Positions 8,381 to 17,097 of a stretch of 64,000 nt of DNA are shown in pieces (position 1 is the first letter of the stretch; each line of letters starts with the position of its first letter). The DNA is from CANKJK01 sp964400405. Lineage in GTDB: Bacteria > Acidobacteriota > Vicinamibacteria > Vicinamibacterales > UBA2999. A program made the translations under genes and the position numbers. The notes beneath the pieces are model-generated. The model did no database searches. It was not told the origin of the DNA and saw only the letters and a list, made by a program, of their open reading frames with translations. The stretch is taken from the NCBI GenBank assembly GCA_964400405.1, contig CAYNUO010000002.1, positions 14,681-78,680 of the forward strand, read 5' to 3'.

Positions 8381-9522
8381 CGCACCGCGGTCGTGACCGC
8401 GTCAATCACGCGGTCCTGACTCGACTCCTCGAGGTGATGGTAGAGCGGCAGGATGACGGCCGTGTCCTGGATCCACTCGCCGACGGTCAAGCCTCCGGCC
8501 TCACGCCACGTGCCGGCCGGATAGGCCGCCTCCCGGTGGGCGTTCATGACGCCGCGGCGGGTGGCGATGCCGTCGTCCAGCAGCCGCTGCATCAGCGGGC
8601 GCTGGAGCGCCGGGCGCTCGACGCGAATGGCGTAGCTCTGCCAGTTGCTGCGCGCCCAGTCCGGCTCGTGCGGCACTTCGATGCCGGGCACGCCCGCCAG
8701 CGCCGCGGTGTACCGCGCGGCCAGCGCCCGCCGGCGGGCCACGATGGCCGGGAGCCGGAGGAGCTGCGCCCGCCCGATCGCCCCCTGGATATCCGTCATC
8801 CGGTAGTTGAACCCGAGCTCCGGGTACGTCTCGAAGACGACCTCGGCCGACTGGTGCCGCACCGTGTCGGGCACGTCCATGCCGTGCTGGCGCAGCAGGC
8901 GGAAGCGCGCGTCGAGCGCGGCGTCGCGCGTGGTCAGCATCCCGCCGTCGCCGGTCGACAGGACCTTCCTGGGATGAAACGAGAAGCACGCGATGTCGCC
9001 GTGCGGACGGCCCACGCGCACCCAGGTGCCGTCCGGCTCGCGGGTCTCGCTCCCGGCGGCACAGGCCGCGTCTTCGACCACGCGCAGGCCGTGCCGTGCG
9101 GCCGTCGCCAGCACGGCCGCCAGGTCGCACGGCATCCCCAGCTGGTGCACACAGAGGATCGCGCGCGTGGCCGGCGAGATCGCCGCCTCGATGCGCGCGG
9201 GGTCGATGTTGCCGGTCGCACGTTCGACGTCCACGAACACCGGCGTCGCGCCGCAGTACCGGACGGCGTTGGCGCTCGCGATGAAGGAATGGCTGACGGT
9301 GATGACCTCGTCGCCGGGTCCCACGCCGAGCGCGACCAGGGCGAGATGCAGCGCCGTCGTGCAGCTCGAGACGGCGCAGGCGTGCGGCGCGCCGACGGCC
9401 GCCGCGAACTCGCGTTCGAAGGCCGCGACTTCCGGACCCTGCGTGACCCAGCCGGAGAGGATCGCGCGGCGGGCGGCCGCGGCCTCCTCCTCGCCCATCC
9501 AGGGCCTGGCGACCGGAATCAT
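8353..9522 (-). CDS. DegT/DnrJ/EryC1-family sugar aminotransferase
   Basis: The 389-residue product is a pyridoxal-phosphate sugar aminotransferase. It has SSCTTALHLALVALGVGPGD near residue 55, ATPVFVDV, the cofactor-contacting VVEDAACAAG, and SFHPRKVLSTGDGGM with the Schiff-base Lys. The ATG at 9522 overlaps the epimerase stop (ATGA), so the two are coupled and probably act in sequence: the epimerase or dehydratase gives a keto sugar and this enzyme aminates it. The last codons, encoding CPAPEVR and the TGA, lie in the terminal inverted repeat of the element at 8174-8380, so the natural C-terminus has been replaced. The domain core is complete, so it may still work. Confidence 0.88.
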   Translation of the reverse strand: MIPVARPWMGEEEAAAARRAILSGWVTQGPEVAAFEREFAAAVGAPHACAVSSCTTALHLALVALGVGPGDEVITVSHSFIASANAVRYCGATPVFVDVERATGNIDPARIEAAISPATRAILCVHQLGMPCDLAAVLATAARHGLRVVEDAACAAGSETREPDGTWVRVGRPHGDIACFSFHPRKVLSTGDGGMLTTRDAALDARFRLLRQHGMDVPDTVRHQSAEVVFETYPELGFNYRMTDIQGAIGRAQLLRLPAIVARRRALAARYTAALAGVPGIEVPHEPDWARSNWQSYAIRVERPALQRPLMQRLLDDGIATRRGVMNAHREAAYPAGTWREAGGLTVGEWIQDTAVILPLYHHLEESSQDRVIDAVTTAVRQCPAPEVR

Positions 9523-10508
9523 GCCGGGATCCAGTTCCGCACGACCTCGCGCTCGAGCAGCGTCGCCGGGTCGACGCCCTGCTCGCGATACCACGCCAGC
9601 AGGCGGCCGAGTCCGTCTTCGAGCGTGATGGACGGCTGATACCCGAGCAGCTCGCGTGCCTGGGTCATGTCGGCGTAGAGCCGCAACACGTCGCCCGGCC
9701 GGCCCTCGACACGCTCGACGGCCGCATCCGGCCGCCCCGCCGCCTTCGCGACGATGCCGGCCAGCGCGGCGATCGTCGTCTCGGACCCGAATCCGAGGTT
9801 GATGGTGCGCCCGACCGCGTCTGGATGGTTGCCGGCCAGCACGATGCCCCGCGCGCTGTCTGAGACGTAGGTGAAGTCCCGCGTCTGCGTGCCGTCGCCG
9901 AAGATCACCATCGGCTTCCCCGCCAGGCACCGCAGCAGGAACTTCGGAATCACCTCGCCGCTGTCGCCCTCGTGGTGGCTGCGCGGGCCGTAGGTGTTGA
10001 AAGGACGGACCACCACCGTGTCGTAGCCGTACGTGCGGTGGAACGCGCGCGTGTACGACTCGCCCGCCAGCTTCGACCCGCCGTAGACCGTGCACGGAAA
10101 CGTGGGATGGAGCTCCGTCATCGGCACGTGCATCGCGGTGCCGTACACCTCCGAGCTCGACACGTAGACGAACCGGCCGACACCGGCGGCCCTCGACGCG
10201 CCGAGCAGGCCGAGCGTGCCGGTGGCGTTGACCGCGTGGTTCTCGTCGGGAGCGTGGACCGAATGCCGGACACCCAGACACGCGAGGTGATAGACGACGG
10301 CGGTGCCGGCGAGCAGCGGCGTCACGGCCGCGAGATCCCGGATATCCGCGTCGGCCACGGTGAGGCGCGGCTGGCCGGCCGGCAGATTCGCACGCGAGCC
10401 GTTGACGAAGTTGTCGACGACCACGACCTCGTCGCCGCGGTCCAGCAGCTGGCGCACCAGCTCCGACCCGATGAATCCGGCTCCACCCGTGACAAGCACG
10501 CGCGCCAT
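9519..10508 (-). CDS. NAD-dependent sugar epimerase/dehydratase
   Basis: The 329-residue extended SDR has the NAD-binding VTGGAGFIGSELVRQLLD near residue 6, a catalytic Ser/Thr region YVSSSEVYGTA, and the active-site YGGSK (YxxxK) near residue 143. RPFNTYGPR, DGTQTRDFTYVSD and NLGFGSE follow, which is the usual pattern of UDP-sugar 4-epimerases and related dehydratases. The ATG at 10508 overlaps the TGA of the ankyrin-like gene by one base (TGATG). It precedes and overlaps the aminotransferase gene, so it probably supplies that enzyme's nucleotide-sugar substrate. The exact reaction (4-epimerase, 4,6-dehydratase or decarboxylase) cannot be fixed by eye. Confidence 0.87.
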   Translation of the reverse strand: MARVLVTGGAGFIGSELVRQLLDRGDEVVVVDNFVNGSRANLPAGQPRLTVADADIRDLAAVTPLLAGTAVVYHLACLGVRHSVHAPDENHAVNATGTLGLLGASRAAGVGRFVYVSSSEVYGTAMHVPMTELHPTFPCTVYGGSKLAGESYTRAFHRTYGYDTVVVRPFNTYGPRSHHEGDSGEVIPKFLLRCLAGKPMVIFGDGTQTRDFTYVSDSARGIVLAGNHPDAVGRTINLGFGSETTIAALAGIVAKAAGRPDAAVERVEGRPGDVLRLYADMTQARELLGYQPSITLEDGLGRLLAWYREQGVDPATLLEREVVRNWIPA

Positions 10509-10975
10509 CAGCGGGCTCCCGCCGGGGACGGCAGCACGCGGTCAGCCTCGACGCCGCAGACCGGCTCCACACCCGGGGCGGCGAGAACGGCCGCCACATC
10601 CCTCGCGTTCGCGCGGCCCGCGAGGCACAGCAGGTGGACTCGGGTCGCACCGTCAAGCGGCACGCCCTGCCGGAGCAGCAGTTTCAGCAACGGTGCGCGG
10701 TCCTTCACGGTCGCCGCTTCAAGGGGCGTCATCCGGCCGTGCGGAACGATGAGCACGTCGGCGCCGATGTCGTAGCGGTCCACGGCGCTGGCACCCGCGT
10801 AGAGCTGACGCATGACCGCCGGCGGATCGTCGTCCATGACCGCCTCCGCAAGGTTGAGCGGCCGGTCCGTGAGGATGCGCGCGCCAAGGAGTTCGAGGCC
10901 GCTGTAGGCCGCAACCAGCAGCGTCGCGCCCACGATGGGCGCAGCCGCGATCAGGCGCAGTTGCGTGACCGTCAT
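10508..10975 (-). CDS. Small membrane-anchored ankyrin-like protein (copy 1 of 3)
   Basis: The 155-residue product has an N-terminal hydrophobic helix (IAAAPIVGATLLVAAYSGL, residues 8-26) that fits a signal anchor. A soluble part follows with ankyrin-like helix pairs: NLAEAVMDDDPPAVMRQL, and MTPLEAATVKDRAPLLKLL, which fits the TPLxxAAxxxxxxxxxxLL consensus. I chose the ATG at 10975 because it overlaps the stop of the preceding polytopic gene (ATGA) and gives a proper anchor; a longer frame to 11047 only reads through that gene. Two homologues follow the two other polytopic genes, at 15216 and 17094, and share NLxEA and a later C-x3-G-(K/R) patch. Function unknown; pairing suggests a partner subunit. 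Confidence 0.72.
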   Translation of the reverse strand: MTVTQLRLIAAAPIVGATLLVAAYSGLELLGARILTDRPLNLAEAVMDDDPPAVMRQLYAGASAVDRYDIGADVLIVPHGRMTPLEAATVKDRAPLLKLLLRQGVPLDGATRVHLLCLAGRANARDVAAVLAAPGVEPVCGVEADRVLPSPAGAR

Positions 10976-12390
10976 TGGGTGGTATCGAACCATGCGCCGG
11001 GCCACCGCCAGTGGATCTGGATACGGGGCCGCGCCTCCCCGCGCCACAGCGCGTCGGCCATCAGCGTGTCCTTGATGGCCCGCTCACGCGGACTCGCCAG
11101 GCTCACCTCCTGGTCTTCCAGCCACGAGTCGGCGTACGCCCAGGCCTTGCGGGTGGCGTGCGCGCTGTCGCGCAGGCTGTAGTGCACGCCCATCATCTTG
11201 ATGCCCCACGTCAGCGCCAGCACCGCGACGAGCGCGCTGGCCGCATGCGGGATCCGGGACGGGGCGCGTTCGTCGAGACGCGCGGCCAGGGCGCCAGCCA
11301 CGGCCAGCGCGAAGAGCGCGCCAGCGGGGCTCATGATGACGTCCTTCGTGTAGACCAGATTCATCGCCGCATTGCCACCCAGCACCGCGATGAACACGAC
11401 GATCATCCGATCGGCGTCGGAGAGCGCCCAACGGCGCCACCGCTCCCGCCCGGCCGCGATGTGCGCCACGAGCAGCACCGTCGCCGACGTGCAGGCCACG
11501 AGATTCACAGCCACCCACGGCTCGATCTGACCCCGCATGACCTGACGCACGACCCAGAACACGCCGGCCCTGGGCTCGGCGAACAGTACGGAGCCCATGG
11601 ACGCCAGCACGTTGTAGGCGAAGAGCGGCAGCGGATTCGCACCGAACCGTGCCTGGATCGTCTCCGGCTCGAGAATCGCGAAGCCGAAGCCCGTGGCGCG
11701 CTCGTCGAGGCCAGGCGTGCCGACGTTGAACACCAGGTACCGCACCGCGAGGTACGCGACAACTCCGGCCACGGTCGCCGCCACGCCCCAGCGCGAAAGG
11801 CCCCGCCAGCCGGCGACGTATCCCGCGACGACGATCACGCCGACCAGCAGACCGCTCTCGACCGAGAGCGCCGCCACAGCCAGCAGTACGAACGCCGCCA
11901 CGTCCGACCACCAGCGGTGCGGCGCGCTGGCGATGAGCACCGTCAGCACGCAGCACAGCACGATCGTCAGGTACGCGTTGACCGGAAAGGCTTCGCGGAT
12001 GGTGTCGGCGGAGGTGTGAATGGACAGCAGCATCGCCACCGCGAGCGGGGCCGCCGATGCCTGCGCCCAGGTGCGGACCCGAAGGGCCGCCACCACGGCC
12101 GCGATCGTCAGCGTGAGCTGCACCGCATGCACGCCGCGGAACCACGCCGTGTAGTCGCCGCCGGACACGAGGTACACCAGTCGAATCGGCGCGAAGAGCA
12201 GCGGACGCATGTACCCGCCCGCCCACAGGTTGCCGACGATCAGTTCCCTGATCGTCCGCCGGTCCGCGGCGAAGATGTTCTGCAGGCTGTCGCTGAGCTG
12301 AACGGGTATGTCGACGAGAAAGTACGACGCCAGGCCCGCGGCCACCGCGGCGTACAGCCAGGCCGCCGCGCGCGGCGAGAGGGCCGTCAC
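10972..12390 (-). CDS. Polytopic membrane protein, possible GT-C-type glycosyltransferase (copy 1 of 3)
   Basis: The 472-residue product has about ten hydrophobic segments. The first helix is followed by VDIPVQLSDSLQNIF, where a conserved Asp after PxQ may be the acidic residue of the first periplasmic loop seen in GT-C glycosyltransferases. Shared with the copies at 15676 and 17553 are ATGFGFAILEPETIQARFG, FAYNV, AEPR, the KDVIMSPAGALF stretch, and a C-terminus ending WFDTTQ against WFDETQ. The GTG start at 12390 overlaps the TGA of the upstream aminotransferase (GTGA), and the stop overlaps the ankyrin-like gene. This copy is the most divergent of the three. I know no named family for it, so glycosyltransferase activity is inference from topology and locus. 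Confidence 0.7.
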   Translation of the reverse strand: MTALSPRAAAWLYAAVAAGLASYFLVDIPVQLSDSLQNIFAADRRTIRELIVGNLWAGGYMRPLLFAPIRLVYLVSGGDYTAWFRGVHAVQLTLTIAAVVAALRVRTWAQASAAPLAVAMLLSIHTSADTIREAFPVNAYLTIVLCCVLTVLIASAPHRWWSDVAAFVLLAVAALSVESGLLVGVIVVAGYVAGWRGLSRWGVAATVAGVVAYLAVRYLVFNVGTPGLDERATGFGFAILEPETIQARFGANPLPLFAYNVLASMGSVLFAEPRAGVFWVVRQVMRGQIEPWVAVNLVACTSATVLLVAHIAAGRERWRRWALSDADRMIVVFIAVLGGNAAMNLVYTKDVIMSPAGALFALAVAGALAARLDERAPSRIPHAASALVAVLALTWGIKMMGVHYSLRDSAHATRKAWAYADSWLEDQEVSLASPRERAIKDTLMADALWRGEARPRIQIHWRWPGAWFDTTQ

Positions 12391-13493
12391 GCCTGCACGC
12401 GTGCCTCCCGCAGCACGCCGGCCACGTAGGCGACCTGTTCGGACGTCAGCTCGGGATAGATCGGCAGCGAGAGCACCTCACCCGCCGCCTGCTCCGCGAC
12501 CGGGAAGTCGCCCGGCCGGCCGCCCAGATTGCGATAGGCCGGCTGCAGGTGCACGGGGATCGGATAGTGCACGCCGGTCTGCACGCCCGCGGCCTCGAGC
12601 CGGGCCCGCGCGTCGTCCCTCCCCTGGAGCCGGACCGCGAACACGTGATAGACGTGCCGGTCGCCCGTCCGCTCCTCCGGAACCCGGACGCCGGTGCCGG
12701 CCAGGGCCGCGCCATACGCCGCCGCGCGAGCGCGCCGCGCCTCGGTCCACGCGTCGAGATGCCGGAGCTTGATGCGCAGGATCGCGCCCTGGATGCCGTC
12801 CATCCGGAAGTTGAATCCCTTGAGGAGATGCTCGTAGCGCCGCTCCTCGCCCCAACTGCGGAGCAGGCGCGCCGTGCGGGCGATCTCCGGGTCATCGGTG
12901 ACCAGCGCGCCGCCCTCGCCGCAGGCGCCGAGGTTCTTGCCCGGATAGAACGAGAAGCACGCGACATCGCTCATCGACCCGCATGTGCGGCCCTGATACG
13001 ACGCCCCGTGCGCCTGCGCCGCGTCCTCGATGACGCGCAGGCCATGCCGCTTCGCGATGGCGAGGATCGGTTCCATGTCCGCGGGATGGCCGAACAGGTG
13101 CACCGGCATGATGGCCTTCGTCCGCGGCGTGATGGCCGCTTCGACCTTCGCGGGGTCCATCGTCAGGTGCCGCGGTTCCACGTCCACGAGCACCGGCGTC
13201 GCGCCGGCGTACTCGATCGCCGAGACCGTCGCGACGAACGTGAACGGCACGGTGATGACCTCGTCGCCGGGTCCGATGCCGCACGCCAGCAGCGCCAGAT
13301 GGAGCGCGCTCGTTCCCGAGTTGAGAGCGACGCACTCGGACACGCCGCACCAGCGGGCGAACTCCTGTTCGAATGCGGTGACTTCCGGACCGAGGACATA
13401 CTGCGTGCTCTCCAGCACGCGGAGGACCGCCGGTTCGATCTCGGACTTGAGGCTTCGGTACTGCGCGGCGAGATCCAGGTAAGGCACTTTCAT
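12387..13493 (-). CDS. DegT/DnrJ/EryC1-family aminotransferase (WbpE-like)
   Basis: The 368-residue product begins KVPYLDLAAQYRSLK and has NSGTSALHLALLACGIGPGD, VIEDAAQAHGA and SFYPGKNLGACGEGG with the Schiff-base Lys, which is the typical order of the family. The YLDLAAQY opening and GKNLGACGEGG are those of enzymes aminating position 3 of UDP-sugars, such as WbpE. The ATG at 13493 overlaps the upstream acyltransferase stop by one base (TGATG); a longer frame to 13541 only reads into that gene. Together with the Gfo/Idh oxidoreductase at 14188 and a hexapeptide acyltransferase it forms a WbpB-WbpE-WbpD-like set that would make a 3-acylamino sugar (inference). Confidence 0.9.
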   Translation of the reverse strand: MKVPYLDLAAQYRSLKSEIEPAVLRVLESTQYVLGPEVTAFEQEFARWCGVSECVALNSGTSALHLALLACGIGPGDEVITVPFTFVATVSAIEYAGATPVLVDVEPRHLTMDPAKVEAAITPRTKAIMPVHLFGHPADMEPILAIAKRHGLRVIEDAAQAHGASYQGRTCGSMSDVACFSFYPGKNLGACGEGGALVTDDPEIARTARLLRSWGEERRYEHLLKGFNFRMDGIQGAILRIKLRHLDAWTEARRARAAAYGAALAGTGVRVPEERTGDRHVYHVFAVRLQGRDDARARLEAAGVQTGVHYPIPVHLQPAYRNLGGRPGDFPVAEQAAGEVLSLPIYPELTSEQVAYVAGVLREARVQA

Positions 13494-14191
13494 CACGAAC
13501 GGGACTCCTCGGCCCGCGCGGGCGTCCAGCCGTCGCGCCACCGGAGAAAACGGGCGGGAACGCCGGCCATGATGGCGCCGGCAGGAACATCAGTGGTCAC
13601 GACGGCGCCGGCGCCGACGATGGCGCCGCGCCCGATGGTCACACCGGGCAGGATGACGGCGTTCACGCCGACGTCCACGCCGGTCTCGATCCGGACAGGG
13701 GAAATGACGAGGTCGGTCGCGATGACCGGCACGTCCGCCGGCTGCGCCGTGTGCTCGGACCCGAGCACCCGCGAACCAGGTCCCAGGCCGGAGCCGTCGG
13801 CGATCTCGAAGTCCCGCACGTCCAGATACGCCATCGGGCCGATCCAGACGCGATGCCCGATCCGGCAGTGTCCATCGAACCTGCCCTGGAGGAAGGCCAT
13901 CTCGCCGATGAAGACGCCGTCACCCATCTCCACGGTCTCGGGATGACGGATCATGGCGCCGCGGCCGACGCGCAGCGCGTCGCCGCAGCCTTTCAGCATG
14001 GCCCGCCAGGCGACCCGTCGCATCCGGGCGTCGGCGTCGGAGTCTCCCCACGCGTGCGCGCCGGCCAACGCCAGCAGGTCCGCGAGCGGCCTCTCTCGCC
14101 GGAGGCGTGCGCAGAGCGCCAGATCCTCCGGAGGATCCGGTTCGATCGGGCGCAGGCCGTGCACCGCGGATACCAGCCGCCCCTGCTTCAA
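13493..14191 (-). CDS. Hexapeptide-repeat acyltransferase (maltose acetyltransferase-like fold)
   Basis: The C-terminal two thirds is a left-handed beta-helix of hexapeptide repeats, running from GDGVFIGEMAFL through GVNAVILPGVTIGRGAIVGA and GAVVTTDVPAGAIMAGVPAR, the standard end of these enzymes. About 95 N-terminal residues (ALCARLRRERPLADLLALAG) are helical and not recognised. The frame has no ATG at its beginning. The likely start is TTG at 14191, which overlaps the TGA of the Gfo/Idh gene (TTGA) as neighbours do, giving 232 residues; a GTG 27 bp further in is the alternative. It would transfer an acyl group to a sugar amine or hydroxyl in the cytosol. Confidence 0.78.
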   Translation of the reverse strand: MKQGRLVSAVHGLRPIEPDPPEDLALCARLRRERPLADLLALAGAHAWGDSDADARMRRVAWRAMLKGCGDALRVGRGAMIRHPETVEMGDGVFIGEMAFLQGRFDGHCRIGHRVWIGPMAYLDVRDFEIADGSGLGPGSRVLGSEHTAQPADVPVIATDLVISPVRIETGVDVGVNAVILPGVTIGRGAIVGAGAVVTTDVPAGAIMAGVPARFLRWRDGWTPARAEESRS

Positions 14192-15219
14192 CGGGTGACC
14201 CCGGCGGCCGGCTGCGTCAACGCCGCCGTTCCGCGCGACGCCAGCGAGGCCGTCGCCGCCTCGAGCAGCCGCACGACGCGCAGGCCGGCGGCACCATCCG
14301 TCAACGGCGCCGTGCCGTTCGCGATGCACTCGGCGAAGTGCCGCACTTCGTACTGCAGCGCCTCCGCCACGGGCAGGTGCGGCGCCCACATGTCGCCCGA
14401 GCGGTAGCCGACGAGCACCTGGTAGCGGTCCTCGGGGCTCGGGTCCACCGAGATGCCGCGGTCGTAGACCTTCACCTTCTCGCTGGCTTCGAGGTCGTCG
14501 AACACGATCATCCGGCGGCTGCCGCCGATGAGCGTCCGCCGCACCTTGACCGGCGCGAGCCAGCTCGCATGCACGTGACCGAGCAGCGTCCCCTCGAAGA
14601 ACATCGTCAGATACGCGACGTCCTCGGGCTTGCCCGGCACGTGCGACATGCCGGTCGCGGACACGGAGACCGGGTGCCGGCCGAGCACGTAGTCCATGAT
14701 CGACAGGTCGTGCACGGCCAGGTCCCACAGCACGTTCACGTCGTGCTGGAACAGGCCGAGATTGATCCGCACCGAGTCGTAATAGTAGATGTCGCCGAGC
14801 TCGCCGTCGTCGATGAGCTGCCTGATGCGCCGCACGGCCGGTGTGTAGACGAATGTGTGGTCGACCATCAGCACGAGGCCGCGCCGCGCCGCCTCCGCGA
14901 CCATCGCCTCGCCATCGGCGACCGACGCCGCCAGCGGCTTCTCCACCAGTACGTGCTTGCCCGCCCTGAGCGCTTCGAGCGTCAGCGGGGCGTGCGTGGC
15001 CACGGGCGTGGCGATGGCGACGGCGTCCACGTCCGGACGAGCGAGGAGCGCCTCGGCGCTGTCGACGGTCGCGACGCCGGGAAACCGGCGCGCGGCATCG
15101 GCCAGGCGGGCCGGGTGCGGATCGGCAATCGCCACCAGCGTGGTCGCCGGACATTCCCTGAAGTTTCTTGCGAGGTTCGGTCCCCAGTAGCCGAACCCGA
15201 TCACACCGACACGAATCAT
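14188..15219 (-). CDS. Gfo/Idh/MocA-family oxidoreductase (WbpB-like)
   Basis: The 343-residue product starts IRVGVIGFGYWGPNLARNF, an NAD(P)-binding GxGxxG fold, and contains LVEKPLAAS, the EKP motif whose Lys is catalytic in this family, and the WDLAVHDLSIM region with the later active-site His. Relatives such as WbpB and WlbA oxidise position 3 of UDP-linked uronic acids. I set the start at the ATG at 15219 because it precedes the fold directly and overlaps the stop of the ankyrin-like gene (ATGA); the frame extends to 15258 but those residues fit nothing. It is followed by an acyltransferase and a DegT aminotransferase, a set that fits a 3-acylamino sugar. Confidence 0.88.
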   Translation of the reverse strand: MIRVGVIGFGYWGPNLARNFRECPATTLVAIADPHPARLADAARRFPGVATVDSAEALLARPDVDAVAIATPVATHAPLTLEALRAGKHVLVEKPLAASVADGEAMVAEAARRGLVLMVDHTFVYTPAVRRIRQLIDDGELGDIYYYDSVRINLGLFQHDVNVLWDLAVHDLSIMDYVLGRHPVSVSATGMSHVPGKPEDVAYLTMFFEGTLLGHVHASWLAPVKVRRTLIGGSRRMIVFDDLEASEKVKVYDRGISVDPSPEDRYQVLVGYRSGDMWAPHLPVAEALQYEVRHFAECIANGTAPLTDGAAGLRVVRLLEAATASLASRGTAALTQPAAGVTR

Positions 15220-15671
15220 CGCCGCGCCTCCGCGGAACCACAGGACTCCGCCGTCCAATCAGCAGGGGCCACCAGGCGCCCGATGGCCTCACGGCCTCTC
15301 CCGGCCATGAAGCAGGCCGCCGCGTGCGCCTCGTCCCGGGACAACTCCGCGCCGTACCGCCGCGCGACGCGCACCACGACATCATCCGACGTGTACACCG
15401 CCGCGGCGAGCGGCCGGACGCTCAGCCCGACTTCTTCGGGGAGCATGCCTGGTCTGACCTGGTAGATCGCATTCGGGTCTGCGCCGGTCTCGAGGAGCCA
15501 GACCGCCGTCGCGGCGTCGGACAGCGCGATCGCCTCGCCGAGGTTGCGTGGCGGGTCGGGGGCGAGTGACCCGGCCGGCAGCGCGCCACCGACGCTGATC
15601 ACCACCATGAGCGCGGCCGCCGCGACCAGCGGTGCCGCCACAAGCGTCTGCAGAATCGTCCGGGGAGTCAT
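15216..15671 (-). CDS. Small membrane-anchored ankyrin-like protein (copy 2 of 3)
   Basis: The 151-residue product has one N-terminal hydrophobic helix (LVAAPLVAAAALMVVISVGG, residues 10-29). Ankyrin-like units follow: NLGEAIALSDAATAVWLLE with GADPNA after it, then LRPLAAAVYTSDDVVVRVAR. Two Cys are conserved with copy 3, one in ACFMAGRGR and one near the end (TAESC), so a disulphide in the periplasm is possible. It starts 4 bp after the polytopic gene at 15676 and its TGA overlaps the Gfo/Idh start. It is most like the copy at 17094. Function unknown. Confidence 0.75.
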   Translation of the reverse strand: MTPRTILQTLVAAPLVAAAALMVVISVGGALPAGSLAPDPPRNLGEAIALSDAATAVWLLETGADPNAIYQVRPGMLPEEVGLSVRPLAAAVYTSDDVVVRVARRYGAELSRDEAHAAACFMAGRGREAIGRLVAPADWTAESCGSAEARR

Positions 15672-15675
15672 GGGG

Positions 15676-17097
15676 TCATTGGGTCTCGTCGAACCAGCTC
15701 GTCGGCCACGGGAGCGACGGCCACGGTGCGACCGGCGTTTTCCGCAACGCGTCGATCTCGAGCGCCTGCTTCAGGGCCCGCTTCCGCGGCGAATCGAGGA
15801 CGATGCCCGTCCGTTCCATCCACCGGTCGACTTCGGCCCACTCGCGACGGATGGAGATCGCCTCCTTGCGGATGCTGAAGTGGATGCCGACGAACTTGAC
15901 CGCCCAGGCGGTCGACAGCAGCAGCAGCGCGACCGCGGCGAACGCGGAGCCGCGGCGCCAGGCCCCCGAGCCGGCACGCATCAGGACCTCACGCATCGCG
16001 ACCGCGGCAGCCGCGGCGACAAACACGGCACCCGTCGACAGCACGACGTCCTTGACGTATGCGTAGCAGAAGGCGGCGTTCGCGGCCACCAGGACCGGCG
16101 CCATCAGCAGGATGCGGTCGTGGTGGGTCAGGCCCGCCCGCCAGCCGCGCCACCGCAGCCGGTACGCCGTGGCGACGAGGATCGTCACGCCAGTGGCGCA
16201 GAAGACGTTCAGCTCCACCCACGATTCGCGCGCACCCTCGACGAGCCCGCGCACGAAGAGGTAGATGGCATTACGCGGCTCGGCGGTCAGCAGCGTCAGC
16301 AGCGCCGCGGAGACGTTGTAGGCGTAGAACAGCAGCGGCCGGTCACCAAACCGCCCCTGGATGTCGGCGGCCTCGATGGTCGCGAAGCCGAAGCCGGACG
16401 CGCGGTCGGCGAGCTCCGGCGTGCCGTTGTGAAACCAGCCGAAGCGGACGACGAGATACGCCACGACGCCTGCCGTCATCACGGCCATGGCCGGACGCGA
16501 CACGCCGCGCCAGCCGAGGACGAATGCCGCGGCCCCCGCCACCCACACCAGCAGCCCGGAATCCACCGTCAGCGCCGCGTAGGCGAACAGCAGCAGCGCC
16601 AGGACGTCGTTGAGCCGGCGGCGCGGTTCGGCGGCGAGGACGGCCGCGCCCAGCGTGCAGATCGCCACCGCGAGGAAGTGATTGATCGGAAACGCCTCGC
16701 GCACGGTGCCGGGAAAGGTGTGCCCGCCGACCAGCACGGCGACGCCGAACGTGAACGCGACGGCGTCGGTCACGGTCTCCACACGGAGCCACCGCAGGAA
16801 CAGCGCCAGGAGCACGAACACCTGCGCGACGTGAATCGCCTTGAACCACAGGAAGTAGGCGCCGCCGGACAGATCCATCACGATCCGGTAGGCGGGAAAC
16901 ATCAGCGGCCTGAAGAAGCCCTTGTTGTCGGCCTTCTCGACGACGAGCTGCCAGAGGCCCTTGTCGACGACGCTGATCATGTTGCTGGCGCCGTCCGTCG
17001 GCTGGATGGGCAGGCGCGTCATGAACCAGGCGAGTGTCGCCGTGACCGTGATCACAAGCAGCCACGCGCATCGACGAGGGGTCAGAGCCGTGTTCAC
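15676..17097 (-). CDS. Polytopic membrane protein, possible GT-C-type glycosyltransferase (copy 2 of 3)
   Basis: The 473-residue product has about ten hydrophobic segments and is a close relative of the product of 17553-18962. Long runs are the same in both, for example WFKAIHVAQV, GVAVLVGGHTF, ASGFGF, and the GLVEGARESWVELN segment. The first loop holds RLPIQPTDGASNM with the conserved Asp, and the C-terminus is WFDETQ. The GTG at 17097 overlaps the TGA of the upstream ankyrin-like gene (GTGA) and places the first helix right after the start, so I prefer it to an in-frame ATG at 17190. The close similarity to its neighbour indicates a recent tandem duplication of the pair. Substrate unknown. 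Confidence 0.74.
   Translation of the reverse strand: MNTALTPRRCAWLLVITVTATLAWFMTRLPIQPTDGASNMISVVDKGLWQLVVEKADNKGFFRPLMFPAYRIVMDLSGGAYFLWFKAIHVAQVFVLLALFLRWLRVETVTDAVAFTFGVAVLVGGHTFPGTVREAFPINHFLAVAICTLGAAVLAAEPRRRLNDVLALLLFAYAALTVDSGLLVWVAGAAAFVLGWRGVSRPAMAVMTAGVVAYLVVRFGWFHNGTPELADRASGFGFATIEAADIQGRFGDRPLLFYAYNVSAALLTLLTAEPRNAIYLFVRGLVEGARESWVELNVFCATGVTILVATAYRLRWRGWRAGLTHHDRILLMAPVLVAANAAFCYAYVKDVVLSTGAVFVAAAAAVAMREVLMRAGSGAWRRGSAFAAVALLLLSTAWAVKFVGIHFSIRKEAISIRREWAEVDRWMERTGIVLDSPRKRALKQALEIDALRKTPVAPWPSLPWPTSWFDETQ

Noticed and set aside
8353..10656. One 767-codon frame over aminotransferase and epimerase genes
   Set aside because: Only the part from 9522 down encodes the aminotransferase; the upstream part is an off-frame reading of the epimerase gene with its own start and stop, so there is no fusion.
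10508..11047. Longer start (11047) for the first ankyrin-like gene
   Set aside because: The extra 24 residues overlap the polytopic gene and put charged residues before the anchor; the ATG at 10975 overlaps the stop as at other junctions.
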